A stretch of 29,753 nt of DNA from Phycisphaerae bacterium. GTDB lineage: Bacteria > Planctomycetota > Phycisphaerae > UBA1845. Made by a program: the position numbers and the translations under genes. This document shows positions 1 to 8,942 of this stretch, one piece after another. Position 1 is the first letter of the stretch, and the number at the start of each line of letters is the position of its first letter. The notes below the pieces were generated by a model. The model had not been told where the DNA came from and did not search any database. It saw nothing but the letters and a program-made list of their open reading frames with translations. The DNA lies in the NCBI GenBank assembly GCA_021604825.1, contig BQJS01000033.1, positions 1 through 29,753 of the forward strand, read 5' to 3'.

Positions 1-1
1 C

Positions 2-340
2 ATTGCGGACCCGTCGCTTGGGTCGGTTTCGATCGGACTCAACGGTGAAGTCATGCAAGGTAGCGAGGTCCTGGGACAGGTTGGCCTCGTTGATTTTGCA
101 GACCGAACCGCATTGAAGAAAGCCGGGCAGAGTACTCTCAAGCTGATTGGAGAGGCTCAACGCATTCCGGCGTCAGCGGAGATACATGGCGGCAGTGTTG
201 AATCGTCCACGGTCGATTCCATCGCTTCATTAACCAACATGATCGAGGTCAGCCGGGCATACGAACTCAACGCTCGGATGATTTCATTGCAAGACGAAAC
301 CCTGGGGATGGCCACCACGCGAATCGGACGGGTTGGCTAG
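2..340 (+). CDS. flgF: Flagellar rod protein FlgF, 3' part
   Basis: The frame is open from the first bases of the window, so this is the C-terminal part (about 112 residues) of a gene that starts upstream. The end of the protein has the pattern of flagellar rod/hook proteins: a GGSVESSTVDSIASLTNMIE segment followed by VSRAYELNARM, corresponding to the C-terminal helix that packs in the rod. FlgF is a proximal-rod protein, exported by the flagellar type III system and assembled in the periplasm. The assignment to FlgF rather than FlgG rests on position: the next gene is a clear FlgG, and flgF-flgG is the usual order. Its TAG stop overlaps the Shine-Dalgarno sequence of flgG, so the two are probably co-transcribed and translationally linked. 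Confidence 0.88.
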   Translation: MADPSLGSVSIGLNGEVMQGSEVLGQVGLVDFADRTALKKAGQSTLKLIGEAQRIPASAEIHGGSVESSTVDSIASLTNMIEVSRAYELNARMISLQDETLGMATTRIGRVG

Positions 341-353
341 GAGGACGTAGTTC

Positions 354-1163
354 ATGGCGATTATGGCATTACACGCTGCTGCGAGCGGCATGAAGGCGCT
401 CGATACGAAACTGGATGTGACCGCCAACAATCTGGCGAACATCAACACGACCGGTTTCAAACGCAGTCGCGTCAACTTCGAGGATCTGCTCTATCAAACG
501 AAGCGCGAGCCCGGTCTGCCGAACGTGGACGACGAACCGATTCCGCACGGTATTCAAGTCGGACTCGGTGTGCGCATCGCCGGGACACAGCTCGACTTCG
601 ATCGGGGACCGGTAGACCCGACGGATAAGCCTCTGGACATGATGATTGAGGGTCCGGGGTTCTTTCAAGTGCGCACGAATTTCGACGGTGGCCCGATCAC
701 GGCTTACACCCGGGCGGGCAACTTCACCACCAACGCCGAAGGCAATCTGGTGTTGGGCACGCAAGCCGGGCCCATTCTCGAACCACCGATTTCCGTTCCA
801 CCAGATGCAACCGACATCGCCATCGGTCGAAATGGCGAAGTTCGCGTCAGGCAACCCGGTCAGCAACAACTGACGCAGGTCGGTCAGATTGAGTTGGCAC
901 GGTTCGTCAATGATGAAGGGCTCAAGCAGATTGGCGGCAACTTGTACCTGGATACGGATGCGTCGGGCCCGGCAGTGACTGGTCCGCCGCAGCTTGATGG
1001 CCTCGGTGCGATTGCTCAAGGGCAGTTGGAGATGAGCAACGTCGATCCTGTTCGTGAACTGATCGCGCTGATTACGACTCAGCGCTCGTTTGAGATGAAC
1101 AGCCAGGCGATTCAGTCGGCTGAGCAGGCGCTTCAGACCGTTTCGAACCTAAGGCGGTTCTAG
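354..1163 (+). CDS. flgG: Flagellar distal rod protein FlgG
   Basis: The 269-residue protein has the usual FlgG length of about 260. The N-terminus contains the rod-family helix ending in NNLANINTTGFKRSR (residues about 26-40), followed by the FlgG-typical FEDLLYQTKREPG. The C-terminus has LEMSNVDPVRELIALITTQR and SFEMNSQAIQSAEQALQ, the conserved terminal helix. FlgG builds the distal rod that crosses the periplasm and is enclosed by the P- and L-rings encoded just downstream. The ATG at 354 is preceded by AGGAGG at 339-344 with 9 bases between, an excellent ribosome site that overlaps the flgF stop codon. Confidence 0.96.
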   Translation: MAIMALHAAASGMKALDTKLDVTANNLANINTTGFKRSRVNFEDLLYQTKREPGLPNVDDEPIPHGIQVGLGVRIAGTQLDFDRGPVDPTDKPLDMMIEGPGFFQVRTNFDGGPITAYTRAGNFTTNAEGNLVLGTQAGPILEPPISVPPDATDIAIGRNGEVRVRQPGQQQLTQVGQIELARFVNDEGLKQIGGNLYLDTDASGPAVTGPPQLDGLGAIAQGQLEMSNVDPVRELIALITTQRSFEMNSQAIQSAEQALQTVSNLRRF

Positions 1164-1233
1164 TCGGCTGATCTAGGAACGGTGTGAGACAGACGCGCAG
1201 CAGGATGCTGGGAAGCAACGCAAGGATTGCGAC

Positions 1234-2319
1234 ATGATGAAGGTTTCAACACAATTCACTTTCGTACTTATCTTCGCGAGCATCGCGGGTGTCGGTCAAT
1301 CCGTGCAAGCCGAAACCGTCGAACTCTGGCGTGATGCCACGGTCACCGACGAACAAGTCTACCTTCGCGATATTTGCACACTGTCAAAATTTGAGCATGT
1401 CGCGGTCGATCAATTCTACTCGTTGGCGGTCGCGAAGGTTTCTGAGGTTGGGGAGTCTGCGGTCGTTTCAATGGCGGATGTACGTCGCGTTTTGAAAGAC
1501 AACGGTCTCAATCCGGCGGTCACGATGTTTAAAGGGGCGACGGATTGCCAGGTCAAGCGCGTCGCCAAAACCTTTGAAACGCAACCCGACCAAGCATCAC
1601 CAACAACCGCAGATGTCAATTCGACACGTCCCAGCGGTCGCACGCTTCGTGAGTTCATCGAAGCCGACCTGGGCAAGGATGCCCAACGGTTGGGCGGTTG
1701 GGTGCAGGTGGTTTACGGCAAATCCATCGGGTCGATGTTGGAGATGCGCGAAGGGTCTTACGAGTTCGAGATTCGCCGCACCAATGACAAGCAATTGGGG
1801 CTGATCAGCCTGGACGTCATCGTCTATGCAAACGGCGAAGAGGTACAACGCGCCGGGGTTGTCGCCGACGTGACTTTTGTCAAACCGACGGTCGTTGCTG
1901 CTCGCCCGATCAATCTCAACGCCGCGATTACCAAACGCGATGTAAGCATCGTCAACAGGAACTACAAGCGTTTTGAACAAGCCGGCCTCGCATCGATGAG
2001 TGCCGTGATCGGTCAGCGGGCCAAACGCTTCATTCGAGTCGGCGAGATCATTCAAGAACGCAACTTGGAACCGGTTCCACTCGTGAAACGCGGACAGATC
2101 GTGCAAGTGCATTCAAGGTCGGGCGGCGTGGTGATCGAATCGGTGGGCCGCGTGATGAAGCCTGGTGTTTATGGCGATGTCATCGAGTTGCAAACCGCAG
2201 ACCGCGCACGCCGCAAGTTCACGGCGATGGTGACCGGTCCGGGACTGGTTTCGGTCGGTCCGATCAACGCAAACGGATTGGGGGCCGCGACACACTTGGC
2301 CCTTGGAGTTGAGCAATGA
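1234..2319 (+). CDS. flgA: P-ring assembly chaperone FlgA
   Basis: This 361-residue protein starts with a signal peptide (MMKVSTQFTFVLIFASIAGV...), probably cleaved after VQA near residue 26. The C-terminal half is a SAF/ChapFlgA-type domain: VVAARPINLNAAITKRDV, a long acidic/basic stretch, VIGQRAKRFIRVGEIIQERN and LVKRGQIVQVHSRSGGVVIE. FlgA is a periplasmic chaperone that helps FlgI form the P-ring. It is longer than the enterobacterial protein (about 220) because of an N-terminal region of about 140 residues with no motif I recognise. The gene sits 70 bp after flgG, has AAGGA at 1222-1226, and its stop overlaps the flgH start in an ATGA arrangement. Confidence 0.9.
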   Translation: MMKVSTQFTFVLIFASIAGVGQSVQAETVELWRDATVTDEQVYLRDICTLSKFEHVAVDQFYSLAVAKVSEVGESAVVSMADVRRVLKDNGLNPAVTMFKGATDCQVKRVAKTFETQPDQASPTTADVNSTRPSGRTLREFIEADLGKDAQRLGGWVQVVYGKSIGSMLEMREGSYEFEIRRTNDKQLGLISLDVIVYANGEEVQRAGVVADVTFVKPTVVAARPINLNAAITKRDVSIVNRNYKRFEQAGLASMSAVIGQRAKRFIRVGEIIQERNLEPVPLVKRGQIVQVHSRSGGVVIESVGRVMKPGVYGDVIELQTADRARRKFTAMVTGPGLVSVGPINANGLGAATHLALGVEQ

Positions 2320-3008
2320 AACACGTAATCACCATCACATTGACCATGATGCTCTGCCCAGTTGCCTTGGCGCAGTCGTCATCCATAGGCCGCTTTTCGG
2401 ATCTGCCGCGAACCTCAACGCCAGCCCGCGAAGATCCGGTCAAACCGGCGAATCCCGTCATCGAGTCGTCGTCATTGATTTCCGTCAAGTCAAAGGAGCC
2501 CAAGAAGTACAAGGTCCATGACTTGATCACGATCATCGTGCGCGAGCGGACGCTCTACGAAGCCGAAGGCACCGCAAACGCCAGACGACAAGCCGACCTG
2601 CGAAGCGAACTCGACGCATTCATCAAGTTCACGGGTGGCGGTATCGGTGCGACGCCGTTTCGACGAGGTAAGCCAAACATCAACTACAAGAGCACGTTCA
2701 ATCAGCGAAATGACGGAGAGTCGGAGCGCGAAGACAGCCTGACGACCCGCATCACTGCGAAGATCGTTGACGTCAAACCCAATGGGAACATCGTCATGGA
2801 AGCCACCGGGCAAACGCGTCACGATAAGGAAGTCCATACGCTGCGGTTCACCGGCATGTGTCGGAGCATCGACGTCTCGCCCGACAACACCGTGCTGAGT
2901 ACGCAGATCGCAGACAAGAAAATCGACATCATCACCAAGGGCACCATCCGCAATGCGACGCGGGCGGGCTGGGCTGGCGAACTTTACGATTGGATTAGAC
3001 CGCTCTAA
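2316..3008 (+). CDS. flgH: Flagellar L-ring protein FlgH
   Basis: The 230-residue protein matches FlgH in length and pattern: HDLITIIVRERTLYEAEG is the conserved core start, followed by a hydrophilic linker, then TRITAKIVDVKPNGNIVMEA and TQIADKKIDIITKGTIRNAT near the end. FlgH forms the outer-membrane L-ring bushing, so its presence implies a diderm envelope. The start ATG overlaps the flgA stop (ATGA at 2316-2319), and its own TAA shares one base with the flgI ATG, indicating translational coupling. The N-terminus looks like an ordinary signal peptide cleaved after PVALA (about residue 19). I do not see the lipobox cysteine that makes the enterobacterial FlgH a lipoprotein. Confidence 0.93.
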   Translation: MKHVITITLTMMLCPVALAQSSSIGRFSDLPRTSTPAREDPVKPANPVIESSSLISVKSKEPKKYKVHDLITIIVRERTLYEAEGTANARRQADLRSELDAFIKFTGGGIGATPFRRGKPNINYKSTFNQRNDGESEREDSLTTRITAKIVDVKPNGNIVMEATGQTRHDKEVHTLRFTGMCRSIDVSPDNTVLSTQIADKKIDIITKGTIRNATRAGWAGELYDWIRPL

Positions 3009-4150
3009 TGAATCGAACGAATCTCATCAAAGCAGTTTTGATCACGTCACTCTTGGCGGCGCTCTGCGGAACGACGCGCAGCGCCCAAGCCGCAGGTGTT
3101 AATGCCCGCGTCGGAGACGTGACCAAGCTCAAAGGACAGCGCACCAACAAACTCATTGGTATGGGGTTGGTGACGGGTCTGTCTGGAACGGGCGATGGTG
3201 ACGAATACCTCCCGAGCATGAGGCCGTTGGCGGCTGCGCTTCGGCGATTCGCGAATCCGGTGGCCTCGATTGAAGAACTGGGTGGCAGCAACAACTGCGC
3301 CATCGTCATGTTGGAAGCCACGCTGCCGGAGTTTGGGGTGCGTGAAGGCGACACGGTTGATGTGCAGGTGACGGCATTCGGCGCAGCAAAGAGTCTTCAA
3401 GGCGGACGTTTGTTGATTACACCGCTCTTGTATCACGATTTCAGTGTTCAGAAGGTATTTGCCCGGGCGTCCGGGGCGATCAGGGTGCTAAGCGAAAGCG
3501 ACTTGGTGACTGGCGTCATTCGAGACGGTGCGACCGTTGAGGAAGATGTCTTGGTGCGATTTCTGGCAACGGGTCGCGAACTGCCATACGGGGCTGACTG
3601 GATCGATGCCAACGAGCGCTACGTCACTTTGGTGCTAGACGATGCCCATGCCAGCTGGGCGATGGTGCATGAAATCGCGACGTCGATCAACACCGAGTTG
3701 GCGCTGGCCGCCGACGTCGAACAAATCGCGTTGGCGGTTGATCCCAAGAACGTCATCGTGTTGGTGCCCAAGACGCAGGCCGTCGCATCCTGGATTCATG
3801 AAGTTGAAAACGCGGTGCTTCTCGTTCCCGATGCCGAAGCGCGGGTGATCGTGGATCGACTCAGCGGCACCATTGTTGTTTCGGGCAATGCCAAAATGTC
3901 ACCGGTCATTGTGTCGCAGCGAGGTCTGACGGTCACCGTGGCACAGCGGCAAGACGGTGAAGTCGTTGCCAATCCCACGGGTCCCAATTCGTTTGTCGCC
4001 CTCGATCCGAATCGAGCGGGTGATGTCAACGTTGGTGATCTGTTGGAAGCGCTAAAACCACTGAATGTGCCTATTGAGGATCGCATCGAGATTCTCACGA
4101 AGGTCCACAAACTGGGAAAGCTACACGCAGAATTGATTTTTGAGAACTGA
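3008..4150 (+). CDS. flgI: Flagellar P-ring protein FlgI
   Basis: The 380-residue protein is close to the FlgI norm of about 365-370. A signal peptide (residues about 1-28, cleaved after SAQA) leads into the hallmark region ARVGDVTKLKGQRTNKLIGM and GLVTGLSGTGDGDEY. Other conserved segments are VREGDTVDVQVTAFGAAKSL, QGGRLLITPL, and the C-terminal NVGDLLEALKPLNVPIEDRI. FlgI forms the periplasmic ring around the rod at the peptidoglycan layer, with FlgA as its chaperone. The ATG shares one base with the flgH stop (TAATG), so its translation is probably coupled to flgH. Confidence 0.97.
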   Translation: MNRTNLIKAVLITSLLAALCGTTRSAQAAGVNARVGDVTKLKGQRTNKLIGMGLVTGLSGTGDGDEYLPSMRPLAAALRRFANPVASIEELGGSNNCAIVMLEATLPEFGVREGDTVDVQVTAFGAAKSLQGGRLLITPLLYHDFSVQKVFARASGAIRVLSESDLVTGVIRDGATVEEDVLVRFLATGRELPYGADWIDANERYVTLVLDDAHASWAMVHEIATSINTELALAADVEQIALAVDPKNVIVLVPKTQAVASWIHEVENAVLLVPDAEARVIVDRLSGTIVVSGNAKMSPVIVSQRGLTVTVAQRQDGEVVANPTGPNSFVALDPNRAGDVNVGDLLEALKPLNVPIEDRIEILTKVHKLGKLHAELIFEN

Positions 4151-4153
4151 TTT

Positions 4154-4540
4154 ATGCAAACGGTAATGCCACCAACATCAAGCGACGTCGCGCCGGTAAC
4201 GCCGGCTGCAACTTCGAGGCTTAAGCAAGCTTCGGACGAGATTGTCGGTTCAGTCTTCTATGGAACGATGCTGCGTCAGCTTCGATCGTCGACCATGAAG
4301 GGCAAGTACGGACACGGTGGTCGTGGTGAGGAAGTGTTTCAAGCGCAAATGGATCAGATTCTCGCGAAAGAGATGGGACGCAGCAAGAACGGAAATCTTT
4401 CGGAGGCGATTGTGGACCGCTACGAGCGCAACGCGATTCATGCAGCAAACGTGAGAGAACGTCAGCAGGCGGCGATCGTTCAGGCACAACATGATTTGGA
4501 CCAGATGGCTCAACCGAAAGCGGAGAAACCGTCGTGGTAA
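4154..4540 (+). CDS. flgJ: Rod-binding protein, FlgJ N-terminal domain only
   Basis: This 128-residue protein resembles the N-terminal rod-capping domain of FlgJ. It has a helix with SDEIVGSVFYGTMLRQLRSS, a GHGGRGEEVFQAQMDQILAK segment, and a G-NLSEAIVDRYER helix near residue 85, followed by a charged C-terminus. Enterobacterial FlgJ (about 313 residues) also has a muramidase domain that opens the peptidoglycan. That half is absent here, so another enzyme must supply the activity, as in many non-enteric bacteria. The gene begins 3 bp after the flgI stop and has only a weak ribosome site, so it probably relies on coupling to flgI. Confidence 0.85.
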   Translation: MQTVMPPTSSDVAPVTPAATSRLKQASDEIVGSVFYGTMLRQLRSSTMKGKYGHGGRGEEVFQAQMDQILAKEMGRSKNGNLSEAIVDRYERNAIHAANVRERQQAAIVQAQHDLDQMAQPKAEKPSW

Positions 4541-5058
4541 TGCAGGGACCAGAAAATTCACGGATCACATCGTTGGTTCGACTGATGGATGAGCTTGCTG
4601 ATTTGCATGTGCGGTTGCTCGCGGCGATCGAGGTGAAGATCGAAGCGATGAAGACGGCTGACACGGAACGAATTCGCCAAGCGATGCTCGGTGAGAAGGA
4701 AATCGTCGAGCAGATCAACGAACGGGAGGGGCTTCGCAAGCAGTTGACCGTGAATCTGGGCCGGTCGTATGGCCTCAGTCCGCAACGGGCCCGCAACATG
4801 ACGGCGATGCAGTTGGCCGAGCGGTTTGCCGGTATCGAGGCACCGAAGATTGAACGGGCGGTTAAGAAGATGCGCGAGCTAACAAGCCAGATCGCGCGTC
4901 GCAATCACGTCGCGCAGCTGGTGTCGCAAAATATTCTACGGCACATGCGCATCGTGTTCTCTTCGATGACAGCACCATCAAGCGGTGGTGTCGCGTATTC
5001 AGCCGACGGTCAGGCAAACGTCTCGGCCAACGAACGCATTTTTGATTTGGTGGGATAA
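4534..5058 (+). CDS. flgN: FlgN-type flagellar export chaperone
   Basis: This 174-residue, mostly helical protein has FlgN-like content: LVRLMDELADLHVRLLAAIE at the start, an AMLGEKEIVEQINEREGLRK helix, and a charged C-terminal helix around RAVKKMRELTSQIARRNHVA. FlgN holds FlgK and FlgL soluble and delivers them to the flagellar export gate, and both clients are encoded immediately downstream. Two starts are possible. GTG at 4534 is 8 bases after GGAG (4522-4525), while ATG at 4540 shares one base with the flgJ stop. I keep the longer form because of the ribosome-site spacing, but the difference is only two residues. Sequence identity in this family is low, so position supports the call strongly. 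Confidence 0.83.
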   Translation: MVMQGPENSRITSLVRLMDELADLHVRLLAAIEVKIEAMKTADTERIRQAMLGEKEIVEQINEREGLRKQLTVNLGRSYGLSPQRARNMTAMQLAERFAGIEAPKIERAVKKMRELTSQIARRNHVAQLVSQNILRHMRIVFSSMTAPSSGGVAYSADGQANVSANERIFDLVG

Positions 5059-5063
5059 GCAAG

Positions 5064-6794
5064 ATGGGACTCGTAACTTCAGGACTAACCGCAGGCCGCA
5101 ACGCACTGCTCTCTTACCAGGGGGCATTGCAAGTCGTCGGTAACAACGTCGCCAATGCCGGCAACGTTGACTACACGCGGCAGTCAGCCGACCTATCTGC
5201 GGTGAATGGTACATCGATCGGGCCAGGCCTGCGTCCAGGTGCGGGTGTTGCGATCACCGGCTTAAAGCGACATGTGGACGAGGCTTTGGACAATCGATTG
5301 CGTGCGTCGGTCGGGGATTTGCAGTCGGCGATCGCCCAGCGGCAGGGCATCAGTCAGATCGAAGTTTACTTCAACGACTTGACCGGTTCGGGCATCAGTT
5401 CGCAGATTACGGATTTCTTCAACAGCTTAAGTGACGTTCAGAATGCTCCAGATGATTTGGCGATTCGATCGGTTGCGATTGCCAATGGCGACGCTTTGGC
5501 TCGAACGCTACGAACGACTCGGACCGACATCATCGAAACATCGCTCGACCTCAATGATGAGATTCGCCGCATTGTGGAAGACGCTGATCGGGTGGCAGCA
5601 GAGATTGCTGAATTGAATACGCAAATCGTATCTGTCGAAGCCGGCGGAACAGGGCAAGCCAACGCACTCCGTGATCGTCGCGACGCTTTGATCCGCGATT
5701 TAAGCGAAGTGTTCGATGTGCAGGTTCGCGAGCAACCTAGTGGGGCGGTCAATGTCTACGTGGGAAGCGAACCTCTGATTCAGCACGGTGCGTCTCGTGG
5801 GCTGACCACCGAAAACGAGCTTGACGGTAATTTTGAACGGACCACCGTTCGGTTCGCTGACAGCAACGCAACGGTCAATGTCGCGGGTGGTGTGATTGAA
5901 GGCATCATCAAAGCCCGTGACGAGCAGGCAATCGCCCAGGTTGCCAAGCTGGATCAGTTGGCCGCCGGCATTATTGCAGAAGTAAACGCTGTTCATGCTG
6001 ACGGGCAAGGTCTTCGAGCGTTCACGTCGGTTGTTGCGAGCAATGTTGTCGACGACACCGCCGCACCGCTGAATAGTCTGGAAGCTGGCCTGCGAAACCC
6101 GCCACAAAACGGCAGCTTCTATATTTCCGTGACGGACGAAGCCACCGGCTCACCGGTTTCTTATCGCATTGAAGTTGATCTGGATGGCCAGGGCGTTGAC
6201 ACCACGCTTGAAGATATTGTCACGGCGATCAACACCGATGTTGCGGGCGTCAATGCTTCGATCACGCCAGACCATCGACTGAGTCTGTCAGCCGACGCCG
6301 GGTTTGCATTCACTTTTGGCAACGATGGTGAATCGTTTCGGGCGGATTCATCGAAGCTGCTGGCAGCGCTGGGTATCAACACGATGTTCGAAGGTTCCGG
6401 CGCGGATGACATTGCCATACGCGAAGAGTTGCGTACGGATTCCAGTTTCCTGGCGGCTGCGACGGTCAACCATGTTGGTGACGGCAACAATGCCGGTCGA
6501 CTGTCGGCATTGACCACTCAGGCGAGTGAAGCACTCAACGGCGCGACGATCTACGAATTCTACAACGACATCGCCAATGGCATCGCGGCTGACGGGGCTT
6601 CCGTTCAGGACACGATGGAGGCGGCAGACATTATCACGAGTTCGTTGGAAGAGCAGCGCCAAAGCGTGAGTGGTGTCAGCCTCGATGAAGAGGCGATCGG
6701 ATTGCTCAAGTATGAAAGGGCGTTTCAAGGGGCGGCCCGTTACGTCAGCACAGTCGATTCGCTACTGCAGGAATTGCTCGGATTGATCCGGTAG
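5064..6794 (+). CDS. flgK: Hook-associated protein 1, FlgK
   Basis: The 576-residue protein has the axial-family N-terminus: SGLTAGRNALLSYQGALQVV then GNNVANAGNVDYTRQ at residues about 26-40. Next comes the FlgK D1 region with YFNDLTGSGISSQITDFFNS and LSDVQNAPDDLAIRSVA. The C-terminus carries the diagnostic GVSLDEEAIGLLKYERAFQG followed by ARYVSTVDSLLQELL. FlgK is one of two junction proteins between hook and filament and is exported with help from FlgN. The middle (about 290-450) is the variable surface-exposed part. The gene follows flgN by 5 bp, with GGGA at 5052-5055 as a weak ribosome site. Confidence 0.96.
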   Translation: MGLVTSGLTAGRNALLSYQGALQVVGNNVANAGNVDYTRQSADLSAVNGTSIGPGLRPGAGVAITGLKRHVDEALDNRLRASVGDLQSAIAQRQGISQIEVYFNDLTGSGISSQITDFFNSLSDVQNAPDDLAIRSVAIANGDALARTLRTTRTDIIETSLDLNDEIRRIVEDADRVAAEIAELNTQIVSVEAGGTGQANALRDRRDALIRDLSEVFDVQVREQPSGAVNVYVGSEPLIQHGASRGLTTENELDGNFERTTVRFADSNATVNVAGGVIEGIIKARDEQAIAQVAKLDQLAAGIIAEVNAVHADGQGLRAFTSVVASNVVDDTAAPLNSLEAGLRNPPQNGSFYISVTDEATGSPVSYRIEVDLDGQGVDTTLEDIVTAINTDVAGVNASITPDHRLSLSADAGFAFTFGNDGESFRADSSKLLAALGINTMFEGSGADDIAIREELRTDSSFLAAATVNHVGDGNNAGRLSALTTQASEALNGATIYEFYNDIANGIAADGASVQDTMEAADIITSSLEEQRQSVSGVSLDEEAIGLLKYERAFQGAARYVSTVDSLLQELLGLIR

Positions 6795-6874
6795 ACGGCA
6801 GCGTTGGTTGGATTGAAAAGTCTTGAGGTCAGTTGGAAGTTCGGGCGACACGAAACCGTCGCGAGGATAGCGAG

Positions 6875-8815
6875 ATGGCAATTAATTCAGTCAATCTAAG
6901 TCGCGTGACCACGACGCAGAAGACAGAAGCGTTGTTGTCGTCCTTGCGCCGCAATACGGCTGAACTCTTTACCGGGCAAAGTCGTCTCGCGTCAGGTCAA
7001 CGGTTTCAAACGCCGAGCGAAGATCCGGGAAGCGCCGCCCGCGTTTTGAACATGACCGAGATTCTGGGTGAACAGTCTCAGTTCATCACGAATATTCGCC
7101 ATGCGGCTGACACCCTGGACGCGACGGATGTGGCAATGGGCGAGGTTAGCGCACTGATCATCGATGCCCAAGCCATTGCCAGTCAAAACATCGGAACGTT
7201 GTCGAGCCCCGAGGAACGAGAAGCCGCGGCGGAACTCATTGCGGCGATTCGCGATCAACTGGTGGCTGTCGGTAATCGTACGTTCGAAGGGCGTTATCTA
7301 TTCGCGGGAAGAGACACGGACCGCCAACCCTTTATCGAGACAATCGACGGTGTTCGGTATGTCGGCGACACCGGTGACATTTACGCCCGCACAGATGTGG
7401 ATGAACTGACGCCGATCAACCTGCCCGGCAACGTGCTATTCGGTGCGATCTCAAGTCAGGTGCAAGGTACCGTCGACCTGAATCCCATCATCGCCGACGC
7501 GACCCGTCTGGAAGACCTCAGTGGTGCCAGGCAACTTGGTGTGCGCAAAGGCGCGTTTCAGATCGTCGAGGATGGTGCCGCCGGCGTTGTGACGGTTGAC
7601 ATCACGTCAGCAGATACGGCGGGCGATGTGGTCCAGATCATCAATGACGCCGCAACCGCCGCCGGTGCTGGGTTCACCGCGACTTTGACCAACAACGGAA
7701 TCACCATTACGCCTGGGGCGACGCCCATTACGGTTCGCGACATCAGCACGGGGACGACCGCGGGGGATCTTGGAATCACCACAACGGCCCCGACCGGTGC
7801 GGACATCGTGGGATTGGACCTGCGGACATCACTCTCGCGCACCACGCCACTGACCGCACTTTTGGACGGCATGGGACTCGATGTGACGGCCGGTTTGACC
7901 ATGACGAATGGCGCAAGCTCAGCGACCATCGATCTGTCCGCAGCCACGTCCGTCCAAGACGTACTCAACGCGATCAACAACTCCGGACTATCGGTGAAGG
8001 CAAGAATCAACGATGCCGGAACGGGTCTCGACGTGGTTAATCTGCTGTCGGGTACGGAGCTTTCGATCGGAGAGAACGGCGGGTCGGTGGCGAGTGACTT
8101 GGGCATCCGGTCCTTGGATCTCGACACGCCGCTATCGAGTTTGAATAACGGCCGCGGTGTGCGCATTGAAGACGGCGTGACTGACTTACTCATCACCGCC
8201 AAGAATGGCAATTCATTTGAAGTGAACCTCGATGGGCTGACCACCGTCGGCGAAGTCATCGACGCAATCAACGTCGAAGCCACCACCGCCGGAGTCGGGA
8301 TGACCGCAAGCCTAGCCGGTGCGGGAAGTGGTATCACTCTCACCGATTCCTCGGGTGGTACGGGATTTATATCTGCCGGCCGTGCAAACTTGTCTTACGC
8401 GGTGGATGACTTGGGCTTAACGGGGACGGTCCCGGATCCCGAAACTGTGCTCGCTGGTACCGACGTTGCATCGGCCCGTGCCACGGGTGTGTTGACGGCG
8501 CTGTTCGATCTTGAACGTGCTTTGATCGCTGACGATTCGCAACTCATCACCTTTGCGGCGGAAGACATCGATCGCCACCTCGTTGATTTCAACAAGTCGC
8601 GTGGCGTCGTTGGTGCTCGCGGTAAGTCGATGCGGGATCGACAGACGCAGACGGAAAGTGCGGTGTTTGCCACCGAGCAATTGATGAGTGATGTTCGCGA
8701 CTTGGATTACACCGAAGCGGTGACCCGATTTCAGCAAGCCCAGACAGCATTGCAGGCCAGCTTGCTGACGGGTTCGCAAGTATTGAATACGTCCTTGCTG
8801 GACTTCTTGAGATAG
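6875..8815 (+). CDS. flgL: Hook-associated protein 3, FlgL, with three internal repeats
   Basis: The start is taken at ATG 6875, preceded by GAGGAT (6863-6868), giving 646 residues. The frame stays open upstream to a TTG at 6833, which has no ribosome site. The flagellin-like ends identify FlgL: LRRNTAELFTGQSRLASGQR and FQTPSEDPGSAARVLNM at the N-terminus, and RDLDYTEAVTRFQQAQTALQ plus ASLLTGSQVLNTSLLDFLR at the C-terminus. FlgL forms the second hook-filament junction ring. It is about twice the length of enterobacterial FlgL (317). The extra length is three tandem units of about 100 residues (approximately 210-312, 318-415, 416-517), each with a G-rich strand, an S-x-x-D-V-(L/I)-x-x-IN helix and a closing DLG(I/L). 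They resemble the flagellin IN (hypervariable-domain) motif. Confidence 0.92.
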   Translation: MAINSVNLSRVTTTQKTEALLSSLRRNTAELFTGQSRLASGQRFQTPSEDPGSAARVLNMTEILGEQSQFITNIRHAADTLDATDVAMGEVSALIIDAQAIASQNIGTLSSPEEREAAAELIAAIRDQLVAVGNRTFEGRYLFAGRDTDRQPFIETIDGVRYVGDTGDIYARTDVDELTPINLPGNVLFGAISSQVQGTVDLNPIIADATRLEDLSGARQLGVRKGAFQIVEDGAAGVVTVDITSADTAGDVVQIINDAATAAGAGFTATLTNNGITITPGATPITVRDISTGTTAGDLGITTTAPTGADIVGLDLRTSLSRTTPLTALLDGMGLDVTAGLTMTNGASSATIDLSAATSVQDVLNAINNSGLSVKARINDAGTGLDVVNLLSGTELSIGENGGSVASDLGIRSLDLDTPLSSLNNGRGVRIEDGVTDLLITAKNGNSFEVNLDGLTTVGEVIDAINVEATTAGVGMTASLAGAGSGITLTDSSGGTGFISAGRANLSYAVDDLGLTGTVPDPETVLAGTDVASARATGVLTALFDLERALIADDSQLITFAAEDIDRHLVDFNKSRGVVGARGKSMRDRQTQTESAVFATEQLMSDVRDLDYTEAVTRFQQAQTALQASLLTGSQVLNTSLLDFLR

Positions 8816-8942
8816 AGGTCAGCGAGTGATTCTGCTGCTCCAAGAGTGGCATTTGATATTCGGGTGAGTCGTCGGCGCCCACAGATAGAAGAGTTGAATC
8901 GTCGTCAGCGTTTGGCAGTCGGACCTGAGCGACGCATGGTTG

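Noticed and set aside
369..1019. 216-residue minus-strand open frame opposite flgG
   Set aside because: Completely inside flgG, Arg-rich composition and no recognisable domain.
6833..6874. N-terminal extension of FlgL from TTG 6833
   Set aside because: The ATG at 6875 has a better ribosome site, and the extension does not resemble any FlgL N-terminus.
7558..8343. 261-residue minus-strand open frame opposite flgL
   Set aside because: Low-complexity Ser/Pro/Val/Thr composition, no ribosome site, and fully overlaps a well-supported gene. It is a shadow of the repetitive flgL codons.
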